In this document: piece after piece, positions 1-5,376 of the stretch
Position numbering within the stretch: the first letter of the stretch is position 1
Layout: the number at the start of each line of letters is the position of its first letter
Assembly: GCA_016199025.1 (NCBI GenBank)
Contig: JACQHM010000063.1
Span: 1 to 10,795, forward strand
Source: Candidatus Methylomirabilota bacterium
GTDB lineage: Bacteria; Methylomirabilota; Methylomirabilia; Methylomirabilales; JACQHM01
Direction of reading: 5' to 3'
Length of the DNA stretch: 10,795 nt
Position numbers and translations under genes: made by a program
The notes under the pieces: model-generated
Told to the model about the DNA's origin: nothing
The model's database searches: none
What the model saw: only the letters and a program-made list of their open reading frames with translations

Positions 1-44
1 CGGCCGATCCGGCCGAAGCCGTTGATACCCACATGGACTGCCAT
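1..44 (-). CDS. gap: Glyceraldehyde-3-phosphate dehydrogenase, N-terminal fragment (runs off window)
   Basis: Only the first 14 codons and two bases lie in the window, reading MAVHVGINGFGRIG and then the start of an Arg codon. The GINGFGRIGR stretch is the hallmark NAD-binding Rossmann start of phosphorylating GAPDH, the glycolytic enzyme converting glyceraldehyde-3-phosphate, NAD and phosphate to 1,3-bisphosphoglycerate. The ATG is preceded by a strong Shine-Dalgarno, AAGGAGG, at 57-51 with 6 nt spacing. The gene has its own promoter (117-145) and a leader hairpin. In many bacteria gap is followed by pgk and tpiA, which would lie left of this window. The call rests on a short but very specific motif; the rest of the gene cannot be seen. 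Confidence 0.93.
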   Translation of the reverse strand, partial: MAVHVGINGFGRIG

Positions 45-82
45 TGTCGCCCTCCTTCACCCGAGTGAAACAGACAGCGCCT

Positions 83-111
83 CAAAAGAAGAAAAAGCGC
101 AACCCGCTTTT
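83..111 (-). terminator. Leader hairpin with T-rich tail upstream of gap
   Basis: On the minus strand AAAAGCG (111-105) and CGCTTTT (99-93) form a 7-bp stem with a 5-nt loop, followed by a T-rich tract down to about 83. It begins at the predicted gap transcription start. It could terminate transcripts arriving from comF and the GlcG-like gene, attenuate gap, or act as a 5' stabilising stem-loop of gap mRNA. The sequence alone does not choose between these. Confidence 0.45.
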
Positions 112-116
112 CAAGC

Positions 117-145
117 ATCCTAGAGCTTTTCGCCCAGAAAGTCAA
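117..145 (-). promoter_or_regulatory. Sigma-70-type promoter for gap
   Basis: On the minus strand a -35 box TTGACT (145-140) and a -10 box TAGGAT (122-117) are separated by exactly 17 bp. This matches the consensus at 5/6 and 4/6 positions. It lies in the gap between the GlcG-like gene and gap, so transcription would start near 110 and give a leader of about 65 nt. Confidence 0.7.
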
Positions 146-184
146 TCGTAAACGCTGGCCATGCTTGGAGAGAAGGTGCTTCCT

Positions 185-613
185 TCACTTCAGGGCGTCT
201 AGGCCGGCCTGGGCGACTTCGAGGTCCTGCTGGCCGGTCCCGCCGCTCACACCGATCCCACCCACGCACTGCCCCTGGACGAAGATGGGCAGGCCCCCTG
301 GCAACGTAGTGTAGAATTCCGGACCGGCCGCGAAGACGATGGCGACAGCCCCCGCGTCATCCAACGGTTGTCCCACCGAGCCGATCTTCCCCGTCGGCAT
401 CCGGTTCGAGGCCGCAGCCAGGGCCTTTGCCAGAGCGATCCGGACGTTGTGAGGCTTCCCTCCTTGCGTCCGGACAAAGGCCAGAAGGTTCGCCCCTTCG
501 TCAACGACGGCGATGCTCATCGGCACCCCGACCTCCTTCGTCTTCGCCGCCGCCGCTTTGATGATCTTCCCCGCTCCTTCCTCTGTCAATTTCAACGCCT
601 GGATTGTGTCCAT
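185..613 (-). CDS. GlcG/HbpS-family (DUF336) heme-binding-like protein
   Basis: A 142-residue protein of the GlcG/HbpS family (Pfam DUF336, PF03928). The family signature GGLPI...VGGIGVSGGTGQQD lies near the C terminus, and the AVVDEGANLLAFVR strand near residues 35-48 is typical. Members form small oligomeric alpha/beta proteins. Some bind heme or cobalamin (HbpS, PduO C-terminal domain), while others are encoded in glycolate or aromatic-degradation loci with unknown roles, so no substrate is assigned here. I chose ATG 613 because AAGGAGGAGG sits just upstream. An in-frame ATG at 637 would add an acidic/basic MEKEKEEA tail encoded by the same purine-rich ribosome-binding sequence. The gene lies 45 nt after comF and is probably co-transcribed with it. 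There is no obvious signal peptide. Confidence 0.85.
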   Translation of the reverse strand: MDTIQALKLTEEGAGKIIKAAAAKTKEVGVPMSIAVVDEGANLLAFVRTQGGKPHNVRIALAKALAAASNRMPTGKIGSVGQPLDDAGAVAIVFAAGPEFYTTLPGGLPIFVQGQCVGGIGVSGGTGQQDLEVAQAGLDALK

Positions 614-658
614 AGCCTCCTCCTTCTCCTTTTCCATCTTCCCTCTGCCCTTTGACGT

Positions 659-1396
659 TTACAGGACCCGGGCCAACGTGTAGACGGCCGCTTCTTGAGC
701 ACCGGCCTTTACCAACACCTTGGCACACTCGTTCACGGTGGCTCCGGTGGTGTAGACATCGTCGATCAATAAGACCCGTTTCCCGATGATCCTCTCGGGC
801 CTGACGACCTGGAAGGCTCTTTCCACATTCTCCTCCCTGGCCTTACGATTCCCTTCCTGCGGGTTCGTGGAGCGGGATCTCACAAGGGCCTTCCGCTCGA
901 CGGGAACACCGAAGCGCCTGGAAAGGGCCTCGGCCAAGATGAGGGCCTGGTTGAACCCCCGTTCCTTCTCCCGCTTTTGGTGGAGCGGGACGGGAATGAG
1001 TCGATCATAGAAAGCCACATCGACCCTTCCGTAGGCCGCCTCGGCCATGAAGGCTCCCAGGTGTCGTCCCAAAGTGACCTTCCGGCCATACTTCAACGCG
1101 AGGATGGCCTGACGCATGACCCCACCCTCCTCGTAGAGGGCTGCAGCGCGGGCAGAGGAGAAATAGACCCTCCGCTCCCGGCATGGGCCGCAGAGGTATT
1201 CAGGTGTCAGGAGGACAGCCTGGGGAGAGGGAAAGGGCCACCCGCACCGGAGACAGAAGGGTTCCCGGGAGGGACGGACCTTCATCCAACAACTGCCGCA
1301 GATCATGGAGCGCCCCTGAGCATCCAAAGGGGAGGAGCACACGAGACAGGGGACTGGGAAGAGGAGATGGAGAAAGGCAGCCGCAAGCTCCCGCAT
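659..1396 (-). CDS. comF: ComF family amidophosphoribosyltransferase-like protein
   Basis: A 245-residue ComF/GntX-family protein. The N-terminal part carries cysteine pairs (C17/C20, C33/C36, C48/C51, C69/C72) expected for a zinc-ribbon region. The C-terminal half is a type I phosphoribosyltransferase fold with the family stretch IPVPLHQKREKERGFNQA (about 134-151) and the PRPP loop VLLIDDVYTTGAT (208-220). In transformable bacteria ComF is a cytoplasmic competence protein, possibly linked to helicase/primosome activity; elsewhere its role is unclear. The ATG at 1396 gives the usual family length. The longer in-frame start at 1528 is rejected because it would translate through the terminator at 1462-1494. 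The start is preceded by a 14-bp perfect palindrome (1398-1411) that includes the only purine-rich GAGG. The GlcG-like gene follows. Confidence 0.9.
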   Translation of the reverse strand: MRELAAAFLHLLFPVPCLVCSSPLDAQGRSMICGSCWMKVRPSREPFCLRCGWPFPSPQAVLLTPEYLCGPCRERRVYFSSARAAALYEEGGVMRQAILALKYGRKVTLGRHLGAFMAEAAYGRVDVAFYDRLIPVPLHQKREKERGFNQALILAEALSRRFGVPVERKALVRSRSTNPQEGNRKAREENVERAFQVVRPERIIGKRVLLIDDVYTTGATVNECAKVLVKAGAQEAAVYTLARVL

Positions 1397-1397
1397 C

Positions 1398-1411
1398 GGC
1401 GAGGCCTCGCC
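1398..1411. repeat. 14-bp perfect palindrome at the comF ribosome-binding site
   Basis: GGCGAGGCCTCGCC lies one base upstream of the comF ATG and contains the only Shine-Dalgarno-like bases. As RNA it could occlude initiation; as DNA it could be an operator. The sequence is directly visible, the role is inference. Confidence 0.4.
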
Positions 1412-1461
1412 CTGGCATTCGCTTCGGGAGGTCAAGAATAAAAGGTTGAACGCCGACGAAT

Positions 1462-1494
1462 AAAAAAAGCCCGCAGGTTTTCGATGCCTGCGAG
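1462..1494 (-). terminator. Intrinsic terminator after dksA-like gene
   Basis: On the minus strand CTCGCAGG (1494-1487) pairs with CCTGCGGG (1477-1470), giving an 8-bp stem with one wobble and a 9-nt loop. It is followed by GC and a run of seven T (1468-1462). It lies 53 nt past the dksA-like stop and ends the long rplU-to-dksA transcription unit. No obvious promoter for comF was found between it and 1396. Confidence 0.88.
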
Positions 1495-1546
1495 GATCGA
1501 TATTCTTAAGAGGCGAGAACGTGATCAATGAAAACGCCTGATCCCC

Positions 1547-1894
1547 TTACCGACGCTCCTCCTCCTCCTGACAGGAAATACAGTACTTGGCGAAGGGGAG
1601 GGCCTCCAGGCGCCTCTCGTGGATCTCCTCCCCGCACTTCTCGCACAGGCCGTAGCTTCCACCTTTGATCTTCTCCAACGCCTCGTCCACCTGCCGGAGG
1701 AGCCTCCGCTCCGCATCACCGATGGAGAGGAGGAACTCCTTGGTGTAAGCGGTGGAGGCCTGATCGGCGATGTCCTGGATGCCGTCGCTGCTCGCCTCCA
1801 TGGTCGCAGTCTTTCGCTCCCTGACCTCGCTCAGGAGCGACCGCCTCTTCTCCATGAGCACCTGCTTGAGTTTCTCGAGTTTCGACGCCTGCAT
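1547..1894 (-). CDS. dksA: DksA/TraR family zinc-finger transcription factor
   Basis: A 115-residue protein with an N-terminal coiled-coil hairpin and a C-terminal four-cysteine zinc finger of the form CEKC-17 residues-CISC, the spacing of DksA. The coiled-coil tip carries D41-I-A-D44-Q-A46, matching the DxxDxA motif that DksA inserts into the RNA polymerase secondary channel, so the tip looks functional. At 115 residues it is shorter than E. coli DksA (151), as is common for DksA/TraR paralogues. It would act in the cytoplasm on RNA polymerase, possibly with ppGpp; this is family knowledge. Its Shine-Dalgarno GGGAGGGG is well placed. It sits 31 nt downstream of the sigma-54 activator and is the last gene before the terminator at 1462-1494. 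Several DksA-like paralogues can exist in one genome, so the symbol is provisional. Confidence 0.85.
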   Translation of the reverse strand: MQASKLEKLKQVLMEKRRSLLSEVRERKTATMEASSDGIQDIADQASTAYTKEFLLSIGDAERRLLRQVDEALEKIKGGSYGLCEKCGEEIHERRLEALPFAKYCISCQEEEERR

Positions 1895-1925
1895 CGTCCC
1901 CTCCCTTCACCCGAACCGGGCCTCC

Positions 1926-2909
1926 TCAGTCCAGCCCGTACCGCTTCCGCTTCTCCAGCAAGGTCTTTCGGTTGATCCCCAGGATCTTGGCGGCCCGGCC
2001 TTTATGGCCCCTGACCTTTCTCAAGACCCGTTTGATATACTCCCGTTCCAGCTCCGACAGGGTCATCCCTTCGTCTTCGGCGCTATCCTCCAGCCCGACG
2101 GCGAGGAGGTCGAGGCCGAGATCCTCGGGCCCCAAAATTGGCCCCTCGGAGAGGAGGACCGCCCGCTCGATCGTGTGCTCCAGCTCCCTGACATTTCCAG
2201 GCCAAGGATACCGGAGGAGGAGACCGAAGGCCTCCTGATTGAGTCCCCTCACCGCCTTCTCATACTTCCTGGCGTAATGAGCCAAGAATGTCTTGGCCAG
2301 CAACGAGATGTCTTCCCGGCGCCTCCGTAATGGGGGAAGACGCAGGGGAAACACGTTTAACCGGAAGTAGAGATCCTCCCGGAAGCGGTTCTCTCGGAGG
2401 GCCTCCTTCAGGTTCCTGTTGGTGGCGGCGATGATCCGGACGTCAACCCTGATGGTCTCGGTCCCCCCCACCCTCTCAAAGGCCCGCTCCTCCAGGACCC
2501 TGAGGATCTTCGCCTGGAGAGGCGGGGACATCCCCCCCACCTCGTCCAAAAACAACGTTCCCTCATGGGCCAACTCCAACCGACCGAGCTTCTTGGCGAA
2601 GGCGTCGGTAAAGGCCCCCTTCTCATGGCCAAAGAGCTCATTCTCCAAAAGGGTCTCGGGCAGGGCGGCACAATCGACCTTGATGAACGGTCCACCCTTC
2701 TGATGACTCTCCTCATGAAGGGCCCGGGCCAGCACCTCCTTGCCGGTGCCGCTCTCTCCCTGGATCAGGATCGTGGCATCGGTCCGCGCAACCTGGGAGG
2801 CCAGCCGAAGAACCTCACGCATGGAGGAACTTGCCGCGATCAAGGCCGAGAACCCTTGCTTGTCTCTGCCGAACGCCGCCACTGTTTCAGAGCCGCCGCT
2901 TCGGGGCAT
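1926..2909 (-). CDS. Sigma-54-dependent transcriptional activator lacking a sensory domain (AAA+ plus Fis HTH)
   Basis: A 327-residue bacterial enhancer-binding protein. After only about 24 residues of N-terminal sequence comes the AAA+ domain: Walker A GESGTGKE (51-58), L1 loop GAFTDA (98-103), Walker B GTLFLDEVG (117-125), sensor and arginine-finger regions near 161-190, and RYPWPGNVRELEH (233-245). A Fis-type helix-turn-helix follows at about 284-325 (GHKGRAAKILGINRKTLLEK). It would remodel the sigma-54 closed complex. The usual receiver, GAF or PAS domain is absent, so it resembles PspF-type activators controlled by a partner protein or by expression. The L1 loop has Asp where the consensus GAFTGA has Gly. 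The ATG overlaps the last 23 bp of rsfS, implying co-translation, which is unusual company for such a regulator. No sigma-54 promoter was recognised in the window. Confidence 0.9.
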   Translation of the reverse strand: MPRSGGSETVAAFGRDKQGFSALIAASSSMREVLRLASQVARTDATILIQGESGTGKEVLARALHEESHQKGGPFIKVDCAALPETLLENELFGHEKGAFTDAFAKKLGRLELAHEGTLFLDEVGGMSPPLQAKILRVLEERAFERVGGTETIRVDVRIIAATNRNLKEALRENRFREDLYFRLNVFPLRLPPLRRRREDISLLAKTFLAHYARKYEKAVRGLNQEAFGLLLRYPWPGNVRELEHTIERAVLLSEGPILGPEDLGLDLLAVGLEDSAEDEGMTLSELEREYIKRVLRKVRGHKGRAAKILGINRKTLLEKRKRYGLD

Positions 2910-3231
2910 CCGCCCAGAGGCCCTCTAGATCGTAGTAACGCCTCGTTTCTTCCTCGAAAATATGGATGACAAAGTCGCTGTAGTCAAGCAAAATCCAGCG
3001 CGCTTCCTTGTACCCTTCCTTATGGTGCAAAACTCGTGCCTGGGTCTTGGCGAGACGCTCCTCGACTCGGTCGGCGAGGGCCCGGACCTGTCGATCCGTG
3101 TCAGCGCTGATGATGATGAAGTGGTCCGTGAACGAACAGAGGCCCCGGAGGTCCAGGACAACAAGGTACCTGGGCTTGACCTCGGAGGCCGCCTCGGCTG
3201 CCAGCTTCACCAGCTCCTCTGTCGTGAGAAT
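2887..3231 (-). CDS. rsfS: Ribosomal silencing factor RsfS, with probable ATT start
   Basis: RsfS (Iojap/YbeB, DUF143) binds ribosomal protein L14 on the 50S subunit and blocks subunit joining under starvation. Family landmarks are present: VVLDLRGLCSFTDHFIIISA, the EG..EARWILLDYSDFVIHIFEEE stretch, and the C-terminal RRYYDLEGLWADA. The nearest standard start is GTG 3210, which gives 107 residues but has poor Shine-Dalgarno spacing and lacks the usual N-terminal helix. The same frame continues upstream as LTTEELVKLAAEAASE, typical of the family, to ATT at 3231-3229. That codon is 6 nt after a strong AAGGAGG (3244-3238), which itself follows the nadD stop. I therefore place the start at ATT, giving 114 residues. 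The 3' end overlaps the sigma-54 activator by 23 bp. Confidence 0.9.
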   Translation of the reverse strand: MLTTEELVKLAAEAASEVKPRYLVVLDLRGLCSFTDHFIIISADTDRQVRALADRVEERLAKTQARVLHHKEGYKEARWILLDYSDFVIHIFEEETRRYYDLEGLWADAPKRRL

Positions 3232-3247
3232 GTCTTCCCTCCTTGCA

Positions 3248-3931
3248 CTAAGAACGCTTCTTTTGATAAAGGCGGTTCTTGGCCATATAGGCCGCGACGG
3301 TGTCGGTCACCAAGAACCGGATGCTCCTTCCCTCCTCCACGAGCTTTCGAATCTCGTGGGACGAGATATCCAGGGAGACGACCTCCACCAAGAGGACCAG
3401 GCCTGATTCGTACTTGCGCCTGGCGACCTCTGAAGTGATCTCCGCGATCTTCAGGTATTGAAATTTCGGGTCGCCGAGGCGCCGCTTCTGTTCGGGGGTG
3501 AGCACCCCCTCCACCTGGTCAAGTCGCCAGCCCGGCCTGGCGGTGACGATGACCTGGACGGAATTGATGATCTCCTTCGGGTCCTTCCAGTTGGCCATGT
3601 CTAGGAAGGCATCGACACCCATGATAAAGTAGATGTCGGCATCCTCGCCATAGATCCTCCGGAACTCCAGGACGGTTTCCACCGTGTACGAGCGTCCCGG
3701 TCTTTTCAGCTCGATAGGGGAGACGGTGAAGTAGGGGGTAAAGACCGTGGCGAGGGAGATCATCTCGTAGCGGTGGATAGCCGAGGCCACGGCCTTCTCT
3801 TTGTGAGGCGGCCTGGCGGCGGGGACGAAGATGATCCTGTCGAGGCCGAAGGCCCAGTGGATCTCCTCGGCAGCCCTCAGGTGGCCCAGGTGGATCGGGT
3901 CAAAAGTACCCCCGATGACGCCAATGCGCAT
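3248..3931 (-). CDS. nadD: Nicotinate-nucleotide adenylyltransferase NadD
   Basis: A 227-residue NadD, which converts nicotinate mononucleotide and ATP to deamido-NAD in NAD synthesis. The nucleotidyltransferase signature GGTFDPIHLGH (7-17) supplies the HxxH ATP site (H14, H17). The second conserved motif, normally ISSTxIR, appears as ISSHEIR (189-195), and MGVDAFLDMANWKD (104-117) matches the substrate-binding region. The ATG at 3931 has a strong AAGGAGGAG upstream. In related genomes nadD directly follows proA and precedes rsfS. Here rsfS follows within about 16 nt, but proA is almost 2 kb upstream behind an accessory island and the decayed hicBA remnants, so nadD expression must cross the island or start inside it. 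Confidence 0.95.
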   Translation of the reverse strand: MRIGVIGGTFDPIHLGHLRAAEEIHWAFGLDRIIFVPAARPPHKEKAVASAIHRYEMISLATVFTPYFTVSPIELKRPGRSYTVETVLEFRRIYGEDADIYFIMGVDAFLDMANWKDPKEIINSVQVIVTARPGWRLDQVEGVLTPEQKRRLGDPKFQYLKIAEITSEVARRKYESGLVLLVEVVSLDISSHEIRKLVEEGRSIRFLVTDTVAAYMAKNRLYQKKRS

Positions 3932-3992
3932 CCCCTGCTCCTCCTTGATCCCCGACCCTTTTCACACGAATTTGAGCTTCAAAGCGTTCGGA

Positions 3993-4091
3993 TCAAGGAT
4001 CGGTGTAGATAGAATGCTTCTTACCTTCCCGCAACAAGTAAAATCCGTTCTCTTCCAGATACTTGATCAGGTCACGACGCTTGACCGACAC
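3993..4091 (-). pseudogene. hicA: hicA toxin remnant, C-terminally truncated
   Basis: A GTG-started frame reads SVKRRDLIKYLEENGFYLL followed by REGKKHSIYTDP, then TGA after 32 residues. This is the N-terminal half of a HicA mRNA interferase (dsRBD-like fold). It includes the His of the G..H motif (H26) thought to be catalytic, but it lacks the C-terminal strand and helix (the usual ...PRHREI or ...KRHR.. segment), since full HicA proteins are about 60-85 residues. The start sits 1 nt past the hicB stop, with GAGG overlapping the end of hicB, the usual coupled arrangement. The bases after the TGA run straight into the nadD leader. Likely non-functional; the family call is confident from the motif. 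Confidence 0.8.
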
Positions 4092-4092
4092 C

Positions 4093-4263
4093 CTACACCT
4101 CGACTGGCACTTGCTCTAACAGGGCACCACCAACAGGAATCTCTTTCCCTTGCTGCCGATAGGCCATGACCATTTCGTACAGAGCATCCTTCAGCAGTTC
4201 CCGGCATTCTTCTAACGTCTTCCCCTCTGTGACGACCTCTGGCCACTCCACCAATTGGCCCAT
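4093..4263 (-). pseudogene. hicB: hicB antitoxin remnant, N-terminally truncated
   Basis: The 56-residue frame begins MGQLVEWPEVVTEGKTLEEC and continues with RELLKDALYEMVMAYRQQGKEIP. This is the HicB partial-RNaseH-fold antitoxin signature (P-E-V-x-T-x-G-K-T-x-E-E-C). Full members carry about 12-15 more N-terminal residues ending in a DGYMGQ-like strand. Here the matching GlyTyr codons precede the ATG, but an in-frame TAA follows immediately upstream, so the homology ends at a sharp junction near 4270 where the sequence turns AT-rich. There is no separate DNA-binding domain. It lies directly before the truncated hicA. It might still be translated, but antitoxin activity is doubtful. Confidence 0.8.
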
Positions 4264-4439
4264 ATAGCCTTAATAAGAGTTTCGCTATCAGATCGTTCGT
4301 ATACCTTCTTCATTTCTGATAAATACTTTTTTATAGAATTTCTTTGTTTGATGTCCTTTTCTACTTCCTGTAATAGCCTGGTTAACTCAGACAGGATTAA
4401 TTTTGCAAGAGAACTTTCATTGTTGGCCAGTATGTTCAT
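4212..4439 (-). CDS. Unrecognised small helical ORF, 3' end fused out of frame into hicB remnant
   Basis: A 75-residue frame starting at ATG 4439, preceded by AAAGGA with about 9 nt spacing; an upstream in-frame ATG at 4475 has no comparable site. Residues 1-57 are rich in Lys, Glu, Ser and Leu and look fully helical, possibly coiled-coil (for example LTRLLQEVEKDIKQRNSIKK). The last 18 residues (IWANWWSGQRSSQRGRR region) are simply hicB sequence read in another frame, so the natural 3' end is probably lost. Base composition is strongly AT-rich compared with the flanking housekeeping genes, suggesting transfer. I recognise no family and assign no function. It could be a broken gene. Confidence 0.4.
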   Translation of the reverse strand: MNILANNESSLAKLILSELTRLLQEVEKDIKQRNSIKKYLSEMKKVYERSDSETLIKAIWANWWSGQRSSQRGRR

Positions 4440-4486
4440 ACGCTTATCCTTTTCTTTTCTGTTTTTAGGCAGCAATTTCGTCTAAC

Positions 4487-4554
4487 GGTTCATAACCGAA
4501 CTGGTCCGTTTATCCCTCCAAAATCGGGTTTAACCTGAATGAGTTCGTTTATCC
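4487..4554. repeat. Two imperfect direct repeats of about 28 bp
   Basis: On the plus strand, 4487-4515 and 4527-4554 both begin GGTT and end CGTTTATCC with scattered matches between. On the minus strand the segment also holds AACCTGA...TCAGGTT and CGGTTATGAACCG dyads. It lies between the DUF2283 gene and the small helical ORF, just upstream of the latter, and could be an operator pair or a recombination scar. Confidence 0.45.
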
Positions 4555-4563
4555 ATACTCAGG

Positions 4564-4803
4564 TTACATTGCCACTTTTCTTTTGCTTGCATGAAGAACC
4601 GTAATACCTATGACTTCTCCCTTTTCGTAGCGAATGAGAATATCATCGTCGGTAAGCTCACTATCATCCGCATGACTTGGCTTTTTAAAGTTTAAATACA
4701 GAACATCTGCTTCCTCATCATAACTATACCAAATGCGCTTAAAAGGTATACTCAACAGTTGGGAAGCAAGATTTAGAATCGCTTTCACGTCTATCGAGGC
4801 CAT
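4564..4803 (-). CDS. DUF2283 family protein, candidate antitoxin
   Basis: A 79-residue protein of the DUF2283 family (PF10049), recognisable by YDEEADVLYLNF (28-39), the acidic middle ELTDDDILIRYEKG (49-62) and GEVIGITVLHAS (62-73). It has no catalytic residues I can identify. DUF2283 genes are small, widespread, and often found beside toxin-like genes. Here the ATG overlaps the last 13 bp of the upstream BECR-like gene, which is typical of translationally coupled toxin-antitoxin pairs. A Shine-Dalgarno AAAGGAG lies about 10 nt before the start. The antitoxin role is inference from pairing, not from sequence. The gene is AT-rich compared with proA and nadD. Confidence 0.8.
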   Translation of the reverse strand: MASIDVKAILNLASQLLSIPFKRIWYSYDEEADVLYLNFKKPSHADDSELTDDDILIRYEKGEVIGITVLHASKRKVAM

Positions 4804-5096
4804 AGCTGTGTTCTCCTTTCGATTTGCTCGATTCTCCTCGTCAAGAAGGCTGTAATGATAAATCCATCCTCTTTGCTCACCTCTTTGTAGACGACAACCA
4901 AATATTTTCCTGGCTCAACTTGTTTAGTCGCAAGCAACTCTGCAGCCTTGCCCTCATAAATTGCCAGTGGTTCTTGAACGGATTCAAGAACCTCGAAATA
5001 ATAACCAGCCATCTCTGAATGCTCTTCGGTAATATGAAGCCATCTCTCTCCAGTTAATCTGATAGGTACACCATTTTTCGATTGAACTATCTCCAT
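4791..5096 (-). CDS. BECR-like (phage-type RelE/colicin-fold) protein, candidate toxin
   Basis: A 101-residue protein with the layout IRLTGERWLHITEEHSEMAG (12-31), then a P-x-x-I-x-x-G segment, then GKYLVVVYKEV (63-73) and DGFIITAFLTRRI (77-89). This order (W-x-HI-x-x-x-H near the N terminus, a central V-V-V strand, a C-terminal I-I-T-A-F strand) is what I associate with small BECR-fold nuclease-like proteins of the PBECR/DUF4258 type, whose conserved His and Thr may be catalytic. That family assignment is moderate. I use ATG 5096; an in-frame GTG at 5111 also exists. Neither has a normal Shine-Dalgarno, and a hairpin (5097-5113) abuts the ATG. It overlaps the DUF2283 gene by 13 bp. Confidence 0.65.
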   Translation of the reverse strand: MEIVQSKNGVPIRLTGERWLHITEEHSEMAGYYFEVLESVQEPLAIYEGKAAELLATKQVEPGKYLVVVYKEVSKEDGFIITAFLTRRIEQIERRTQLWPR

Positions 5097-5113
5097 CGGT
5101 GGGCGGCCCACCG
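5097..5113. repeat. Hairpin CGGTGGG-CGG-CCCACCG abutting a start codon
   Basis: A perfect 7-bp stem with a 3-nt loop fills the space between the HEPN-fragment stop (5117) and the ATG of the BECR-like gene (5096), occupying the place where a Shine-Dalgarno would be. It could restrain translation of the putative toxin. The structure is directly visible; the role is inferred. Confidence 0.5.
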
Positions 5114-5116
5114 CCT

Positions 5117-5368
5117 TTACTCAACCTCCGCCGTCAACCTGCTGACAAGCTCTGAGACAAGGCTCATGGTTTTTTCCACATCCCGCTCCGTAATGTCCGC
5201 GTGGTAGTCGTACCTGGCCTTGTTCCGTTGCTCAAGGGCCTGCCGCACCTCTCTCCCCGTGGAGGCAGGAACCAACTGGGGCTTGACAGACACCTCCCCA
5301 AACTTGGTCACCACCCCGCTCTGCGTCTTCGGGAGATCGTCCAGCTTCGAGAGCAGGAGGCCCTTCAC
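5117..5368 (-). pseudogene. HEPN-domain (UPF0332-type) gene fragment lacking its N terminus
   Basis: The 83-residue frame reads LLLSKLDDLPKTQSGVVTKF, then a FGE..V...LVP region, then ALEQRNKARYDYHADITERD, then a terminal helix. This is the C-terminal two thirds of a UPF0332/HEPN domain: the KTHSGV-like turn, the R-N-x-x-x-Y helix, and the I-T-E-E-D-A-E-like last helix. The first helices (the usual AYYAxxxAAxALL part) are missing. The frame stays open upstream only to a TAA near 5411, through unrelated sequence overlapping the protease gene end. The listed start is a GTG and is probably not real. Intact family members are about 110-140 residues and often pair with MNT nucleotidyltransferases as toxin-antitoxin modules. 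No partner is visible here. Confidence 0.65.
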
Positions 5369-5376
5369 GCATAACT

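Noticed and set aside
614..637. MEKEKEEA start for the GlcG-like protein
   Set aside because: These codons are largely the purine-rich ribosome-binding region of ATG 613, and the family starts near MDTIQ. It is kept as a minor alternative only.
717..737. Sigma-54 promoter-like GGCAC-N5-TTC on the plus strand
   Set aside because: The -12 element is imperfect, it lies inside comF in antisense, and no plus-strand gene follows.
1397..1528. 44-residue N-terminal extension of comF from the in-frame start at 1528
   Set aside because: It would translate through the intrinsic terminator at 1462-1494 and has no family similarity; the ATG at 1396 gives normal ComF length.
368..3438. Numerous plus-strand open frames opposite comF, dksA, the activator, rsfS and nadD
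   Set aside because: They are antisense shadows in GC-rich coding DNA, with no ribosome-binding sites or recognisable motifs.
4483..4566. Integron attC site (ATGTAAC ... GTTAGAC on the minus strand)
   Set aside because: One outer motif is off-consensus and the intervening arms do not pair symmetrically, so the attC fold is not supported.
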